64,000 bases of DNA, from NCBI RefSeq assembly GCF_004134825.1, contig NZ_SDPN01000003.1, positions 62,001-126,000 on the forward strand, in the 5' to 3' direction. The number at the start of each line of letters is the position of its first letter. The stretch's first letter is position 1. Source of the DNA: Agromyces albus (GTDB lineage: Bacteria; Actinomycetota; Actinomycetes; Actinomycetales; Microbacteriaceae). The notes beneath the pieces are model-generated. The model was not told the DNA's origin. It did not search any database and saw only the letters and a program-made list of their open reading frames with translations. A program made the position numbers and the translations under genes. This document shows, one piece after another, positions 41,761-49,980 of this stretch.

Positions 41761-41861
41761 GATCTCTCCTTCTCGGGTGCCGTCCCGTCGTGTTGGACGA
41801 GTGCGGCTGGTCCTCGTCGAACTCGGCGAGGGCTTGGGGCGTGGTGACGCCCGTTGGTTCG

Positions 41862-41900
41862 ACGTTAGGGAGTCGCGAGCCCCGCCAACTAGGGGTTGAC
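41862..41900 (-). promoter_or_regulatory. Stress-type promoter signature, site B (41760 gene)
   Basis: On the minus strand GTCAACCCCTAG (41900 to 41889), exactly 20 nt, then CTAACGT (41868 to 41862). Confidence 0.7.
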
Positions 41901-41970
41901 CGCCGTTTCGGCGGCGTGCTAGCCGTCGGCGCGCGAGCGTGGAAAGCGTTTCGCTCGCGCGTCCGCCGAT

Positions 41971-42009
41971 GTCAACCCCCTGTAGGCATCGCACACGCGC
42001 GCGTAGCTT
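41971..42009 (+). promoter_or_regulatory. Stress-type promoter signature, site A (SDR operon)
   Basis: GTCAACCCCCTG (41971-41982), exactly 20 nt, then GTAGCTT (42003-42009), 45 nt before ATG 42055. Sites A and B are divergent, with their GTCAA ends 70 bp apart. Confidence 0.7.
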
Positions 42010-42054
42010 TGGCCACTGCAATGAGGGGGGCTTTGCCATGAAGGAGGCTTTGCG

Positions 42055-42939
42055 ATGACCGATGACCAGCTGATCGACCCTACGATCAAGCACGCCACGG
42101 GACCGTTCCCCCGCCAGGAGCAGCAGCCGCCGGGGATGACCGATCGGATGACGCCGCTTCCCGACCACGGTGAGCAGAGCTACCGCGGCAGCCGCCGGCT
42201 CGTCGATCGACGAGCACTCATCACAGGCGGTGACTCCGGTATAGGGCGCGCAACGGCCATCGCGTTCGCGCGCGAGGGCGCCGACGTCGCGATCTCCTAC
42301 CTCCCGAGTGAGGAGGCCGACGCCGAGGAGACGGCCCGCTGGATCGAGGACGCCGGCCGGATGCCGCTCCTGCTCGCGGGCGACTTGCAGGATGAGTCCT
42401 ATTGCGAGGAGATCGTGCGCCGAACCGCGGGCGCCTTCGGCGGGCTCGACCTGCTCGTGCTGAACGCCGCGCACCAGCGGAATCGAGGGGGCATCGAGGA
42501 GATCCCGACGGCCGACTTCGAGCGCGTGATGCGGGTGAACATCTTCGCGCCGGTGTTCCTCGCGCGCGCCGCGGTGCCCGTGATGCGCGCCGGGTCGAGC
42601 ATCATCACGACCACGTCGATCCAGGGCTTCGATCCGTCGTCGGCGCTCGTCGACTACGCCATGACGAAGGCCGCGCTCGTCGCGTTCACGAAGGCGCTCG
42701 CCGAAGAGCTCGGGCCACGCGGCATCCGTGTGAACGCCGTCGCACCCGGCCCGATCTGGACGCCGCTCATTCCGGCGACCGGATGGCCCGACAAGGTGCC
42801 CGATTTCGGCGGCAACACGCCGCTCGGGCGAGCGGGCCAGCCCGCCGAGCTCGCCGGCGCCTACGTCTACCTCGCCTCGGACGACGCATCGTACGTCTCG
42901 GGCGCGATCCTGCCGGTCACCGGCGGGCGCGGCCTCTGA
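42055..42939 (+). CDS. Short-chain dehydrogenase/reductase (YhdG/YghA-like)
   Basis: 294 residues. Rossmann motif TGGDSGIGRATA, NAAHQ, and catalytic Ser (TTTSIQGFDPS), Tyr-x-x-x-Lys (YAMTKAALVAF); the C-terminus PVTGGRGL is typical. The 40-residue N-terminal extension (PFPRQEQQPPGMTDRMTP) marks the subgroup of general-stress SDRs such as GsiB-neighbour enzymes. It carries promoter site A and is followed closely by the 42965 gene. Confidence 0.9.
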   Translation: MTDDQLIDPTIKHATGPFPRQEQQPPGMTDRMTPLPDHGEQSYRGSRRLVDRRALITGGDSGIGRATAIAFAREGADVAISYLPSEEADAEETARWIEDAGRMPLLLAGDLQDESYCEEIVRRTAGAFGGLDLLVLNAAHQRNRGGIEEIPTADFERVMRVNIFAPVFLARAAVPVMRAGSSIITTTSIQGFDPSSALVDYAMTKAALVAFTKALAEELGPRGIRVNAVAPGPIWTPLIPATGWPDKVPDFGGNTPLGRAGQPAELAGAYVYLASDDASYVSGAILPVTGGRGL

Positions 42940-42964
42940 ACGTCGAGGAGGAAAGGAGCACACC

Positions 42965-43231
42965 ATGCCGGGCCGCAAGAACTCATCGCTGAAGGACCCG
43001 AAGCTCTACGAAGAGCTCCGCGACGACGGCGCCTCGAAGGAGAAGGCCGCGCGCATCTCCAACGCGGCGGCCAGCCAGGGTCGCAGCAAGGTCGGCCGCA
43101 AGGGCGGCAAGGCCGGCGATTACGACGACTGGACAGTCGACGCGCTGCGCAAGCGCGCCAAGGAGCTCGGCCTCAAGGGCTACAGCGGCAAGCGCAAGTC
43201 GGAGCTCATCAGCGCCTTGCGCAACCACTGA
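42965..43231 (+). CDS. Rho N-terminal-like (SAP-type) small basic protein
   Basis: 88 residues: a charged N-terminal half (MPGRKNSSLKDPKLYEELR, then SKEKAARISNAAASQGR) and a C-terminal Rho-N/SAP helix-extended-helix (WTVDALRKRAKELGLKGYSG, KRKSELISALRNH), a nucleic-acid-binding fold. AGGAGGAAAGGAG precedes ATG 42965. It lies 25 nt after the SDR gene and is followed by topoisomerase IB after 11 nt, so all three may form one operon. Confidence 0.8.
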   Translation: MPGRKNSSLKDPKLYEELRDDGASKEKAARISNAAASQGRSKVGRKGGKAGDYDDWTVDALRKRAKELGLKGYSGKRKSELISALRNH

Positions 43232-43242
43232 GCGGCCGACGG

Positions 43243-44217
43243 ATGCCGCGGCTGCGGCGCGTCGAACCGTACGTCTCACCCGGATTCATCCGGGTGAGAC
43301 GTGGTCGTGGGTTCGGATACGTGCACTCCGATGGCGGCGTCGCCGGCCGCGCCGAGCGGCAGCGCATCGCCGACCTCGCCGTGCCGCCGGCATGGGAGGA
43401 CGTCTGGATCGCGGATGCCCCGAACGCGCACATCCTCGCCGTCGGTGTCGACGCGGCGGGTCGCCGCCAGTACCTCTACCACCCGGTGTGGCGCGAGCGG
43501 CAGGACACGGAGAAGTTCCTGCGGATGACGGCACTGGCCGAAGTGCTCCCCGGTGCTCGCAAGGGCGTCCTGCGCGACCTGCAGCTCACCGAGCTCCCGC
43601 GCGAACGCGTGCTCGCCGCGGCCTTCCGCACGCTCGACCTCGGCGCGATCCGCATCGGTTCGGAGGAAGCGCTCTCGATCGCACGCAGCCGTGGCCTCAC
43701 GACGCTGCTCGTGCGCAACGTGTCACTGCTCGACGACGAGGCGGTGCGATTCCGGTTCCGCGCCAAGGGCGGCAAGACGCAGGACGTACAGGTGGCGGAT
43801 GCGTCGCTCGCGGCGTTCGTGGCCCGCGCGACACAACGCTCGGCCGCGGCGCGGCTCTACGCGTGGAGCAATGGGCGCGGCATGCGCGCCGCCGGCGCGG
43901 CCGACGTCAACGAGGACATCCGTTCGCGCACGGGAGGAGCGTTCACCGCGAAGGACTTCCGCACCCTGCGCGGCACCATTGCCGCCGCCGACCGGCTCGC
44001 CGAGCTCGGCCCGGCTGAATCGGCGCGTGCGCGACGGGCCGCCGTGCGCGAGGCGATCGAACACGCGAGCTCGCTGCTCGGCAACACCCCGACGATCGCT
44101 CGCGGCAGCTACATCGATCCGCGCGTCATCGCGGAGTACGAGCGTGGTCGGGTCATCGCCACGGTCGGCATTCGCGAGACCGCGCTGCTCGAGTTGCTCG
44201 TCGAAGACGGCGGCTGA
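43243..44217 (+). CDS. DNA topoisomerase IB
   Basis: 324 residues, the poxvirus-like bacterial type IB enzyme that relaxes supercoils through a 3'-phosphotyrosine. Active site: nucleophile Tyr290 (NTPTIARGSYIDPRV), Arg137 (GAIRIGSEEAL), Lys175 region (RFRAKGGKTQ) and KDFRTLRGT (residues 237-245). No ribosome-binding site is seen before ATG 43243, so it probably relies on coupling to the preceding gene. Its position near LigD and Ku fits a DNA-stress region. Confidence 0.93.
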   Translation: MPRLRRVEPYVSPGFIRVRRGRGFGYVHSDGGVAGRAERQRIADLAVPPAWEDVWIADAPNAHILAVGVDAAGRRQYLYHPVWRERQDTEKFLRMTALAEVLPGARKGVLRDLQLTELPRERVLAAAFRTLDLGAIRIGSEEALSIARSRGLTTLLVRNVSLLDDEAVRFRFRAKGGKTQDVQVADASLAAFVARATQRSAAARLYAWSNGRGMRAAGAADVNEDIRSRTGGAFTAKDFRTLRGTIAAADRLAELGPAESARARRAAVREAIEHASSLLGNTPTIARGSYIDPRVIAEYERGRVIATVGIRETALLELLVEDGG

Positions 44218-44220
44218 GCC

Positions 44221-44565
44221 TCAGGCGTCGAACTGCTGCGCGGCGATCTTGGGCGCACGGTCGGTGTCGACGTGCTCGTCGACGAGCAGGACGCCACCCG
44301 TGCTGTTCGCCGAGCGCATGAGGTCTTCGATCCACTCCCTGCTGAGTTCTGGCGGCTCGACGTCGTCGAACACGAAGCGCAGTGGGATCGTATGGTGCAG
44401 CCAGAGGGTGCTGCGGCCGCGGGGATCGTCGTCGGCGTGCATCCACGACACGGTGAAGCTCTCACCCCGCCGGAGCTTGGTCACGATCGCGACCTTCAGG
44501 TGCGCGAGCGTCCGGTCGTCGATGCCGATGGGGGTGCCTGAGTCGCCGTAGTAGAGGGTGCCCAC
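44221..44565 (-). CDS. DUF7882-like small protein, paralogue 3
   Basis: 114 residues, nearly identical in core to the 41017 protein: GTLYYGDSGTPIGIDDRTL, KLRRGESFTVSWMH, STLWLHHTIPLRFVFDD and IEDLMRSANSTGGVLLVDE. It lacks the long tail. GTG 44565 follows TACCCT by 6 nt. It converges on topoisomerase IB with 3 nt between the stops. Confidence 0.75.
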   Translation of the reverse strand: MGTLYYGDSGTPIGIDDRTLAHLKVAIVTKLRRGESFTVSWMHADDDPRGRSTLWLHHTIPLRFVFDDVEPPELSREWIEDLMRSANSTGGVLLVDEHVDTDRAPKIAAQQFDA

Positions 44566-44621
44566 GAGTGAAGGGTACCCGACCAGATGGGCGGGCTTGT
44601 TTCGTAACCCACACGACCGCG

Positions 44622-47156
44622 TTACGTCGCCGAACCGCCCGGATCCCCCTCTCGCACGACGTCGTCAGGCGCCTTGTCGGGCCGGAGTCCACGCCATGAC
44701 GGATGCCGCGCCACGCCCGATCTCGTCCACTCGCCGAACTCGATCTCGCCGACGAGCTCGGGCCTCACCCACACTGCGTCCGAGGCATCCGCTCGAGGTA
44801 CTTCCATGAACGGGGACGCGGGCTGCTCGAGCGGCCGCAGTGCCGCGATCAGCCGGTCGAGGTCGATCTCGCGGAAGCCCGTGCCGACACGCCCCGCGTA
44901 CTCGAGGCCGTCATCGCCCGGCACTCCGACGAGCAGCGATCGGATGCGGCCGGTGCGGCTCCCGACGCCGGGGCGATAGCCGCCGATGACCACCTCCTGC
45001 GTTCGCGTGACCTTCAGCTTCAGCCACTCGTCGGAACGCACCCCCGGCCGGTACGGGGAGTCCCGGCGCTTCGCGACGATGCCCTCGAGACCGAGTCGAC
45101 GGCTCTCCTCGAGCGCCTCGGCGACCGTGCCGCCGACCTGCTCCGGCAGCTCGAGCGGCACCCCCTCGCGCTCCCGCACGAGCCGCTCGAGCCGCGCGCG
45201 CCGGGTGGCATATGGCTCGTCCATCACCTCGTATCCCGCGATCTCGAGCACGTCGAAGAGGCGGAGTCGCACCGGAACGGATGCCGCGACTCGCTCGATC
45301 TCGCGAGGCTTCGACAGGTTCATCCGCTGCTGCAACAGCCCGAAGCTCGGCCGCCCATCCTCATCGAGGGCGACGATCTCGCCGTCGACGAGCGCGTCGC
45401 CGCGAAGCGCGGAGGCGACGTCTGCGAGCTCGGGGTACTTCGCGGTCACGTCATTGCCGTTCCGGGTGAGCAGGCGCACGCCTCCGTCCTCGGTTCTCGC
45501 GAGCACCCGGATGCCGTCCCATTTCCACTCGATCGCCCAGCCCACGGGGTCGAGCGAGGCGACCACGGCGGGGTTCGTCGCGGTGGCGAGCATCGGCCGT
45601 TGCAGGATCGGGCCGACGCGGCCTGCGGGTTTCGCCTTCGCCTCCGGTGGTCGAGCAGCGCCCGCCGCAGGCGGACGCGTATCGAGACCAGGCCCCGGGG
45701 AAGCATCCGCCCCGTCTTCGGGTGCCTCGCTCGCGTGCCGCGCCTTCGACGTCGGGCTCCAGTGTCCGGGCCGCTGGTCCTTCATGCGGTGCATGAGCCA
45801 CGTGCTCTTCTCGCCCTCTCCGTCGGTGCGGATGAGCGCGAGCCGCACCCGGCCGAGCGGCCCGCCGGGCCGGCCCTCGACGTCGACGATGACCTCGTCG
45901 TCGTGCCACTTCTCGGTCTCGTACGTGCCGGCGTCCCAGATCGTCACGGAGCCGGCGCCGTACTCCCCAGCCGGGATAGTGCCCTCGAACGAGCCGTACT
46001 CCATCGGGTGGTCCTCGGTCTGCACGGCGAGATGGTTCGTGCCCGGGTCATCCGGCACCCCCTTCGGCACCGCCCAGCTCTTCAGCACGCCGTCGCGCTC
46101 GAGGCGGAAGTCGAAGTGCAGGCGGCGCGCGTGATGCTCCTGGATGACGAACGTCGGGTCGCCCCCGCTCGCGGCGCCCCAGCTCGATTCGGGCATCGGC
46201 TCGGGGGTGGCCTCGCTCGAGCGCATCGAGAGGTAGGTGGCCAGCGGGCCGGCCCCGCTACCACCCGAGCGGGCGAGGGGCGCGGTCGGGTCGAGGCCGT
46301 CGGCGACCCGCGCGAGCACCTCGTGCGCGTCGAGGTGTCGCAGGCCGGGGCGCTCGAGCTCCTCCCAGGTGCGGGGCGCCGCCACCATGGGATGGAACTG
46401 CCCGCGCAGCGAGTACGGCGCGATCGTCGTCTTGTTCTGGTTGTTCTGGCTCCAGTCGATGAGCACGCGGCCTTCGCGGAGCATCTTGCGCATGCTCGAG
46501 ACGATGAGCTCGGGGTGGTCGTCTTCGAGCGCTTTGGCGAGTTCGTGGGCGATCTTCGACGCCTGCTGCGACGTCTGCGACCCGTCGAGCGGGGCGTACA
46601 GGTGGAGGCCCTTGCTGCCGCTCGTCACCGGGAACGCCTCGAGTCCCATGCCCTCGAGGATGTCGCGCACGAGCAGAGCGACCTCGGCGCACTCCGCGAG
46701 GCCCATGCCCTCGCCGGGATCGAGGTCGAACACCATGCGGTCGGGGTTTCCACGCGACCCGTCGGGCTGGAACCGCCACTGCGGCACGTGCACCTCGAGC
46801 GAGGCCTGCTGCGCGAGCCACACGAGCGTGGCCCGGTTGTCGGCGATCGGGTAGATCTTCGGACCGTCGGAATGCTCGATGATCCCGCGCCGCACCCAGT
46901 CGGGCGCGTGCTCGGCGAGTGCCTTCTCGAAGAAGACCTGGCCCGGCGCATCCGGAGTGCCGACGCCCTGCACCCAGCGCTTGCGCGTGACCGGCCGGCC
47001 GGCGACGAGCGGCACCATGACCTTGGCGACCTCCGCGTAGTAGGAGATCACCTCGCCCTTGGTCATGCCCGTCTCGGGATACATGACCTTGTCGAGATTC
47101 GTCAGCCGGAGTCTCCGGCCGTCGACGTCGACGAGCTGACGCGTGCCCTCGGCCAT
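44622..47156 (-). CDS. ligD: Multifunctional NHEJ DNA ligase D
   Basis: 844 residues with the POL-PE-LIG order of actinobacterial LigD. Residues 1-300: primase-like polymerase with catalytic DLD (144-146) and HSDGPKIYPIADN. Residues 335-460: 3'-phosphoesterase (FVIQEHHARRLHFDFRLERD). Residues 510-844: ATP-dependent ligase with adenylated Lys545 in EWKWDGIRV. A Pro/Ala linker (470-510) separates the last two. With Ku it repairs double-strand breaks by end joining. It is divergent from ku with 69 bp between starts. Confidence 0.96.
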   Translation of the reverse strand: MAEGTRQLVDVDGRRLRLTNLDKVMYPETGMTKGEVISYYAEVAKVMVPLVAGRPVTRKRWVQGVGTPDAPGQVFFEKALAEHAPDWVRRGIIEHSDGPKIYPIADNRATLVWLAQQASLEVHVPQWRFQPDGSRGNPDRMVFDLDPGEGMGLAECAEVALLVRDILEGMGLEAFPVTSGSKGLHLYAPLDGSQTSQQASKIAHELAKALEDDHPELIVSSMRKMLREGRVLIDWSQNNQNKTTIAPYSLRGQFHPMVAAPRTWEELERPGLRHLDAHEVLARVADGLDPTAPLARSGGSGAGPLATYLSMRSSEATPEPMPESSWGAASGGDPTFVIQEHHARRLHFDFRLERDGVLKSWAVPKGVPDDPGTNHLAVQTEDHPMEYGSFEGTIPAGEYGAGSVTIWDAGTYETEKWHDDEVIVDVEGRPGGPLGRVRLALIRTDGEGEKSTWLMHRMKDQRPGHWSPTSKARHASEAPEDGADASPGPGLDTRPPAAGAARPPEAKAKPAGRVGPILQRPMLATATNPAVVASLDPVGWAIEWKWDGIRVLARTEDGGVRLLTRNGNDVTAKYPELADVASALRGDALVDGEIVALDEDGRPSFGLLQQRMNLSKPREIERVAASVPVRLRLFDVLEIAGYEVMDEPYATRRARLERLVREREGVPLELPEQVGGTVAEALEESRRLGLEGIVAKRRDSPYRPGVRSDEWLKLKVTRTQEVVIGGYRPGVGSRTGRIRSLLVGVPGDDGLEYAGRVGTGFREIDLDRLIAALRPLEQPASPFMEVPRADASDAVWVRPELVGEIEFGEWTRSGVARHPSWRGLRPDKAPDDVVREGDPGGSAT

Positions 47157-47225
47157 GCACCCATCATGGCCCTTGCACGTCGCAAAGGGCTTCCCTCGCG
47201 AAGGTCGGGGGTGTCTACTTGAGGA

Positions 47226-48167
47226 ATGCGAGCCGTCTGGAAGGGCGCGGTCACATTCGGCCTGGTCAATGTGCCCGTCAAGCTGTACAGCGCCACCGAA
47301 GACCACGACGTGTCACTGCACCAGGTGCACGACGAGGACGGTGGGCGCATCCGATACCAACGCAAGTGCGAGGTCTGCGGCAAGGTCGTGGCCTACAAGG
47401 ACATCGACAAGGCATATGACGACGGCGAGCAGACCGTCATCATCACCGACGAAGACCTGAAGGCACTTCCCGCCGAGCGTAGCCGCGAGATCGAGGTCAT
47501 GGAGTTCGTGCCGAGCGACCAGATCGATCCGATCATGTTCGACCGCAGCTACTACCTCGAGCCCGACTCGGCGTCGTCGAAAGCGTACGTGCTGCTGCGG
47601 CGCACCCTCGAGTCGACCGACCGCACCGCGGTCGTGCAGATGGCATTGCGGCAGAAGACGCGGCTCGCTGCCCTGCGCGTGCACGGCGACGTGCTCATGG
47701 TGCAGACCCTCCTCTGGAGCGACGAGGTGCGCGAGGCCGCGTTCCCGGCGCTCGACGACTCGGTGAAGATCTCAGCGAAGGAGCTCGACCTCTCGAAGCA
47801 GCTCGTCGAGAGCCTCGTCTCGGATTTCGATCCCGAGCAGTACGTCGACGAGTACCAGCAGGAGCTGCGCACCCTCATCAAGGCGAAGCTCGAGCAGGGC
47901 GACGCGCTCGACACCGCGGCGACGTTCGGCGAGGTCGAAGAGGAGGAAGGCGGCGAGGTCATCGACCTCATGGAGGCGCTCAAGCAGTCGATCGCCGCGA
48001 AGCGCGGCGGCGGGGCGAAATCGGACGAGGACGAGGGCGAGGAGACGGCGTCGAAGTCGTCGCGATCGAAGGCATCGGGGTCGAAGTCGTCGGCGTCGAA
48101 GTCCTCGGCATCGGGCGACGGCGCGAAGAAGAAGGCGCCCGCCGCGAAGAAGAAGGCTGCCTCATGA
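47226..48167 (+). CDS. ku: Ku homologue (NHEJ DNA end-binding protein)
   Basis: 313 residues. The Ku core (MRAVWKGAVTFGLVNVPVKLY ... in parts) spans residues 1-255; it forms a homodimer ring on DNA ends and recruits LigD. A CEVC pair lies at about residues 44-47. The last 55 residues are a Lys/Ser-rich tail (SKSSRSKASGSKSSASKSS, then KKKAPAAKKKAAS) like the basic tails that extend Ku's DNA grip in mycobacteria. Divergent placement from ligD is the standard arrangement. Confidence 0.95.
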   Translation: MRAVWKGAVTFGLVNVPVKLYSATEDHDVSLHQVHDEDGGRIRYQRKCEVCGKVVAYKDIDKAYDDGEQTVIITDEDLKALPAERSREIEVMEFVPSDQIDPIMFDRSYYLEPDSASSKAYVLLRRTLESTDRTAVVQMALRQKTRLAALRVHGDVLMVQTLLWSDEVREAAFPALDDSVKISAKELDLSKQLVESLVSDFDPEQYVDEYQQELRTLIKAKLEQGDALDTAATFGEVEEEEGGEVIDLMEALKQSIAAKRGGGAKSDEDEGEETASKSSRSKASGSKSSASKSSASGDGAKKKAPAAKKKAAS

Positions 48168-48224
48168 ACGAGGACGCGCGGCATCCGTCGATCGGATGCC
48201 GCGCGCCGCTCTCGTTCTGAAGGA

Positions 48225-48665
48225 CTAGCCCTCGGTGTCGCCGGAGCAGCTCGCGGTGACCTCGGCGGCCGCCGCTGAGATGGCCTCCTGCTGGGCGGCC
48301 AGCGCGTCGGCGTCGACCTCGGCATCGGGGTCGCTCGGCAGCGTCGCCGCGTACTCGGCCGCCTCGTCGATCTTCTCGCCGAGCGCCTCGAGCGCGTCGG
48401 ACAGCCCGGCGTCGTCGCCCGCCGACTTGTCGATCGCGTCGACACGCTCGCGGTAGCCCTCGACCGCCGACTGGACGTCGCTCGGGTCGCCGCCCGCCGC
48501 GAGGGCGTTCTGTGCGCCGTTCGAGATGTCGCGCACTTCGGAGCGCACAGTCTCGCACGGGTCGGCCGTGGCCTCACCACCGCCACCGGTGCCACCGGTG
48601 GCGCAGCCGGTCAGCAGCAGCGCGCCCGCGAAAACGAGCGCCACAGACGTCTTCATTCGTTGCAT
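48225..48665 (-). CDS. Small secreted lipoprotein of unknown function
   Basis: 146 residues. Signal MQRMKTSVALVFAGALLLTG with lipobox LTGC (Cys21), a Gly-rich spacer, then an acidic helical domain (VRSEVRDISNGAQNALAAGG ... EKIDEAAEYAATLP) and a Cys pair (Cys37 and the C-terminal SCSGD). It is similar in design, not sequence, to the 35514 lipoprotein. It converges on ku. Confidence 0.8.
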   Translation of the reverse strand: MQRMKTSVALVFAGALLLTGCATGGTGGGGEATADPCETVRSEVRDISNGAQNALAAGGDPSDVQSAVEGYRERVDAIDKSAGDDAGLSDALEALGEKIDEAAEYAATLPSDPDAEVDADALAAQQEAISAAAAEVTASCSGDTEG

Positions 48666-48797
48666 GTGTGAATCCCCCTGATCGTGGTACTCACAAGCCT
48701 AGCGACGACCCTCCGACAACTGGTGGCCGGCGCAGTCGTGCGGGAGCGGTCGGTGTCTTGCCGCTGCGTTACCTGCTCGGGTCAGGGTTCGTCGGGA

Positions 48798-48836
48798 GTC
48801 AAGGGGCTGCGGATGCCCCGTGGTGCGGCTTAGGCT
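48798..48836 (+). promoter_or_regulatory. Possible seventh stress-type promoter (48843 gene)
   Basis: GTCAAGGGGCTG (48798-48809), exactly 20 nt, then TTAGGCT (48830-48836), ending 6 nt before ATG 48843. It shares GTCAAG, CTG and spacing with the signature but not the CCCC, so it is a doubtful member. Confidence 0.4.
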
Positions 48837-48842
48837 CGCCGC

Positions 48843-49124
48843 ATGAACGGAGCAGACGAGAACGTCGAGCGCGAGAACCCCGATGCAGGACAGGGCCGGC
48901 CGAAGCCGCTCACCGACGACGACCTGATCCGCAAGGACGTCAGCTACAGCCCTGCAAGCGATGCCGAGACCGCGGCGAAGCAGGATGAGTCGTTGCCCGA
49001 GAACCTCGACGAGGACATCGACGAGTCACGCGTCAAGACCGTGCCGGGTACGGGCGGCCCCGACGACACGGGTGACGTGGACGTCGACCCCGACGAGCTC
49101 AACATGCCGCACAGCCCAAGCTGA
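48843..49124 (+). CDS. Small acidic, disordered protein
   Basis: 93 residues rich in Asp, Glu and Pro (ENVERENPDAGQGRPKPLTD ... NLDEDIDESRVKTVPGTGG), ending DELNMPHSPS. TAGGCT ends 6 nt before ATG 48843. The last 28 bp, including the MPHSPS end and stop, recur imperfectly at 49730-49760. Function unknown. Confidence 0.7.
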   Translation: MNGADENVERENPDAGQGRPKPLTDDDLIRKDVSYSPASDAETAAKQDESLPENLDEDIDESRVKTVPGTGGPDDTGDVDVDPDELNMPHSPS

Positions 49125-49127
49125 GCC
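49098..49127 (+). repeat. Imperfect direct repeat, left copy
   Basis: The 3' end of the 48843 gene (AACATGCCGCACAGCCCAAG, then CTGAGCC) recurs at 49734-49760 as AACATGCCGCACAATCCCAG, then CTGAGCC. The two copies flank the 49242 gene. Confidence 0.6.
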
Positions 49128-49241
49128 CACAGGCTCGGGCGCGGGATCCGCCTGACAACTGGCTGAGAGCGCGACCAAATAGTGCGGGACGTCTGGCAAA
49201 ACTGACTTGACCTCAACTAAGAGCTTGTCGTAGAAGTGTCT

Positions 49242-49706
49242 ATGACAACGATGTCAGATCATCGGTTGGGGGACCGAGCAACAACCGAGGAGAACCCTGC
49301 CCATGCACCACCGGCCACCCCGCCGCGCCTCTGGAATGCGCTGGCGCGACGTGACTCCCAGCAGCGCCCAGATCACGGAAGGGCGCTCGACGTGATTTCG
49401 GACCGCGACATCGGCGTCATCGCCGATGCCCAGAGGCACCTTCCCATACCTGAACTCACGATCGAGCATTTCCGTCGGCTCGGCCTTCAGCCGGCTGATG
49501 TGTACGGCGCGATCCAGCACCTCGCCACTGTGCTGGCCTGCCATCCTCATCACCGCGCACAGAAGGAGCTCTCCGCCGCCGACCGCGCACAGATGCAGCA
49601 ATCCTTACTGCGACGTCTGATCACCACAGCTCCGGTGATCGTCTCCGAGCTGCTCCTCAACCCCGAGCTGCTCGAATCCGGCACGCCGCACCAGGACGTC
49701 GCGTAA
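49242..49706 (+). CDS. Protein of unknown function
   Basis: 154 residues from ATG 49242 (GTG 49236 is an alternative). The N-terminal 45 residues are Pro/Arg-rich; the rest is helical (ISDRDIGVIADAQRHLPIPELTI in part, LGLQPADVYGAIQHLATVLA, LLRRLITTAPVIVSELLLNPE). TTGACC and TAGAAG about 18 nt apart lie just before the start. No family is recognised. It sits between two imperfect 28-bp direct repeats and may be a recent insertion. Confidence 0.55.
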   Translation: MTTMSDHRLGDRATTEENPAHAPPATPPRLWNALARRDSQQRPDHGRALDVISDRDIGVIADAQRHLPIPELTIEHFRRLGLQPADVYGAIQHLATVLACHPHHRAQKELSAADRAQMQQSLLRRLITTAPVIVSELLLNPELLESGTPHQDVA

Positions 49707-49729
49707 CGAGCTGCACCGACCACAGAGAT

Positions 49730-49760
49730 CTCAAACATGCCGCACAATCCCAGCTGAGCC
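49730..49760 (+). repeat. Imperfect direct repeat, right copy (relic gene end)
   Basis: Reads MPHNPS-stop in one frame, like the MPHSPS-stop end of the 48843 gene. Either a relic of a duplicated gene or the flank of an inserted segment (49128-49729). Confidence 0.5.
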
Positions 49761-49980
49761 GACGCGGTGAGCCTCGCGCGAGGGTATCACTCTGTAGGGA
49801 TGCTGCCTAGCCGTTGACAGGGGAAAGGCACTCTGGCCGGGCGCTTTCCCAGTCTCGCGCCCCCCGAATGAGGAGTTTTCCCTCCGTTTCCTAGGCGATC
49901 CCCACCGCCGCGGCTACGGTGAGCTTGGCTCACTTTGGGCTGTGTTCCTTCGCATCTCGGGGGATGATAAGGCGGTTCCC

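Noticed and set aside
47157-47225. Shared stress signature in the ligD-ku intergenic region
   Set aside because: No GTCAAnCCC block is present; TCTACT before ku and CATGAT before ligD are only weak -10 candidates.
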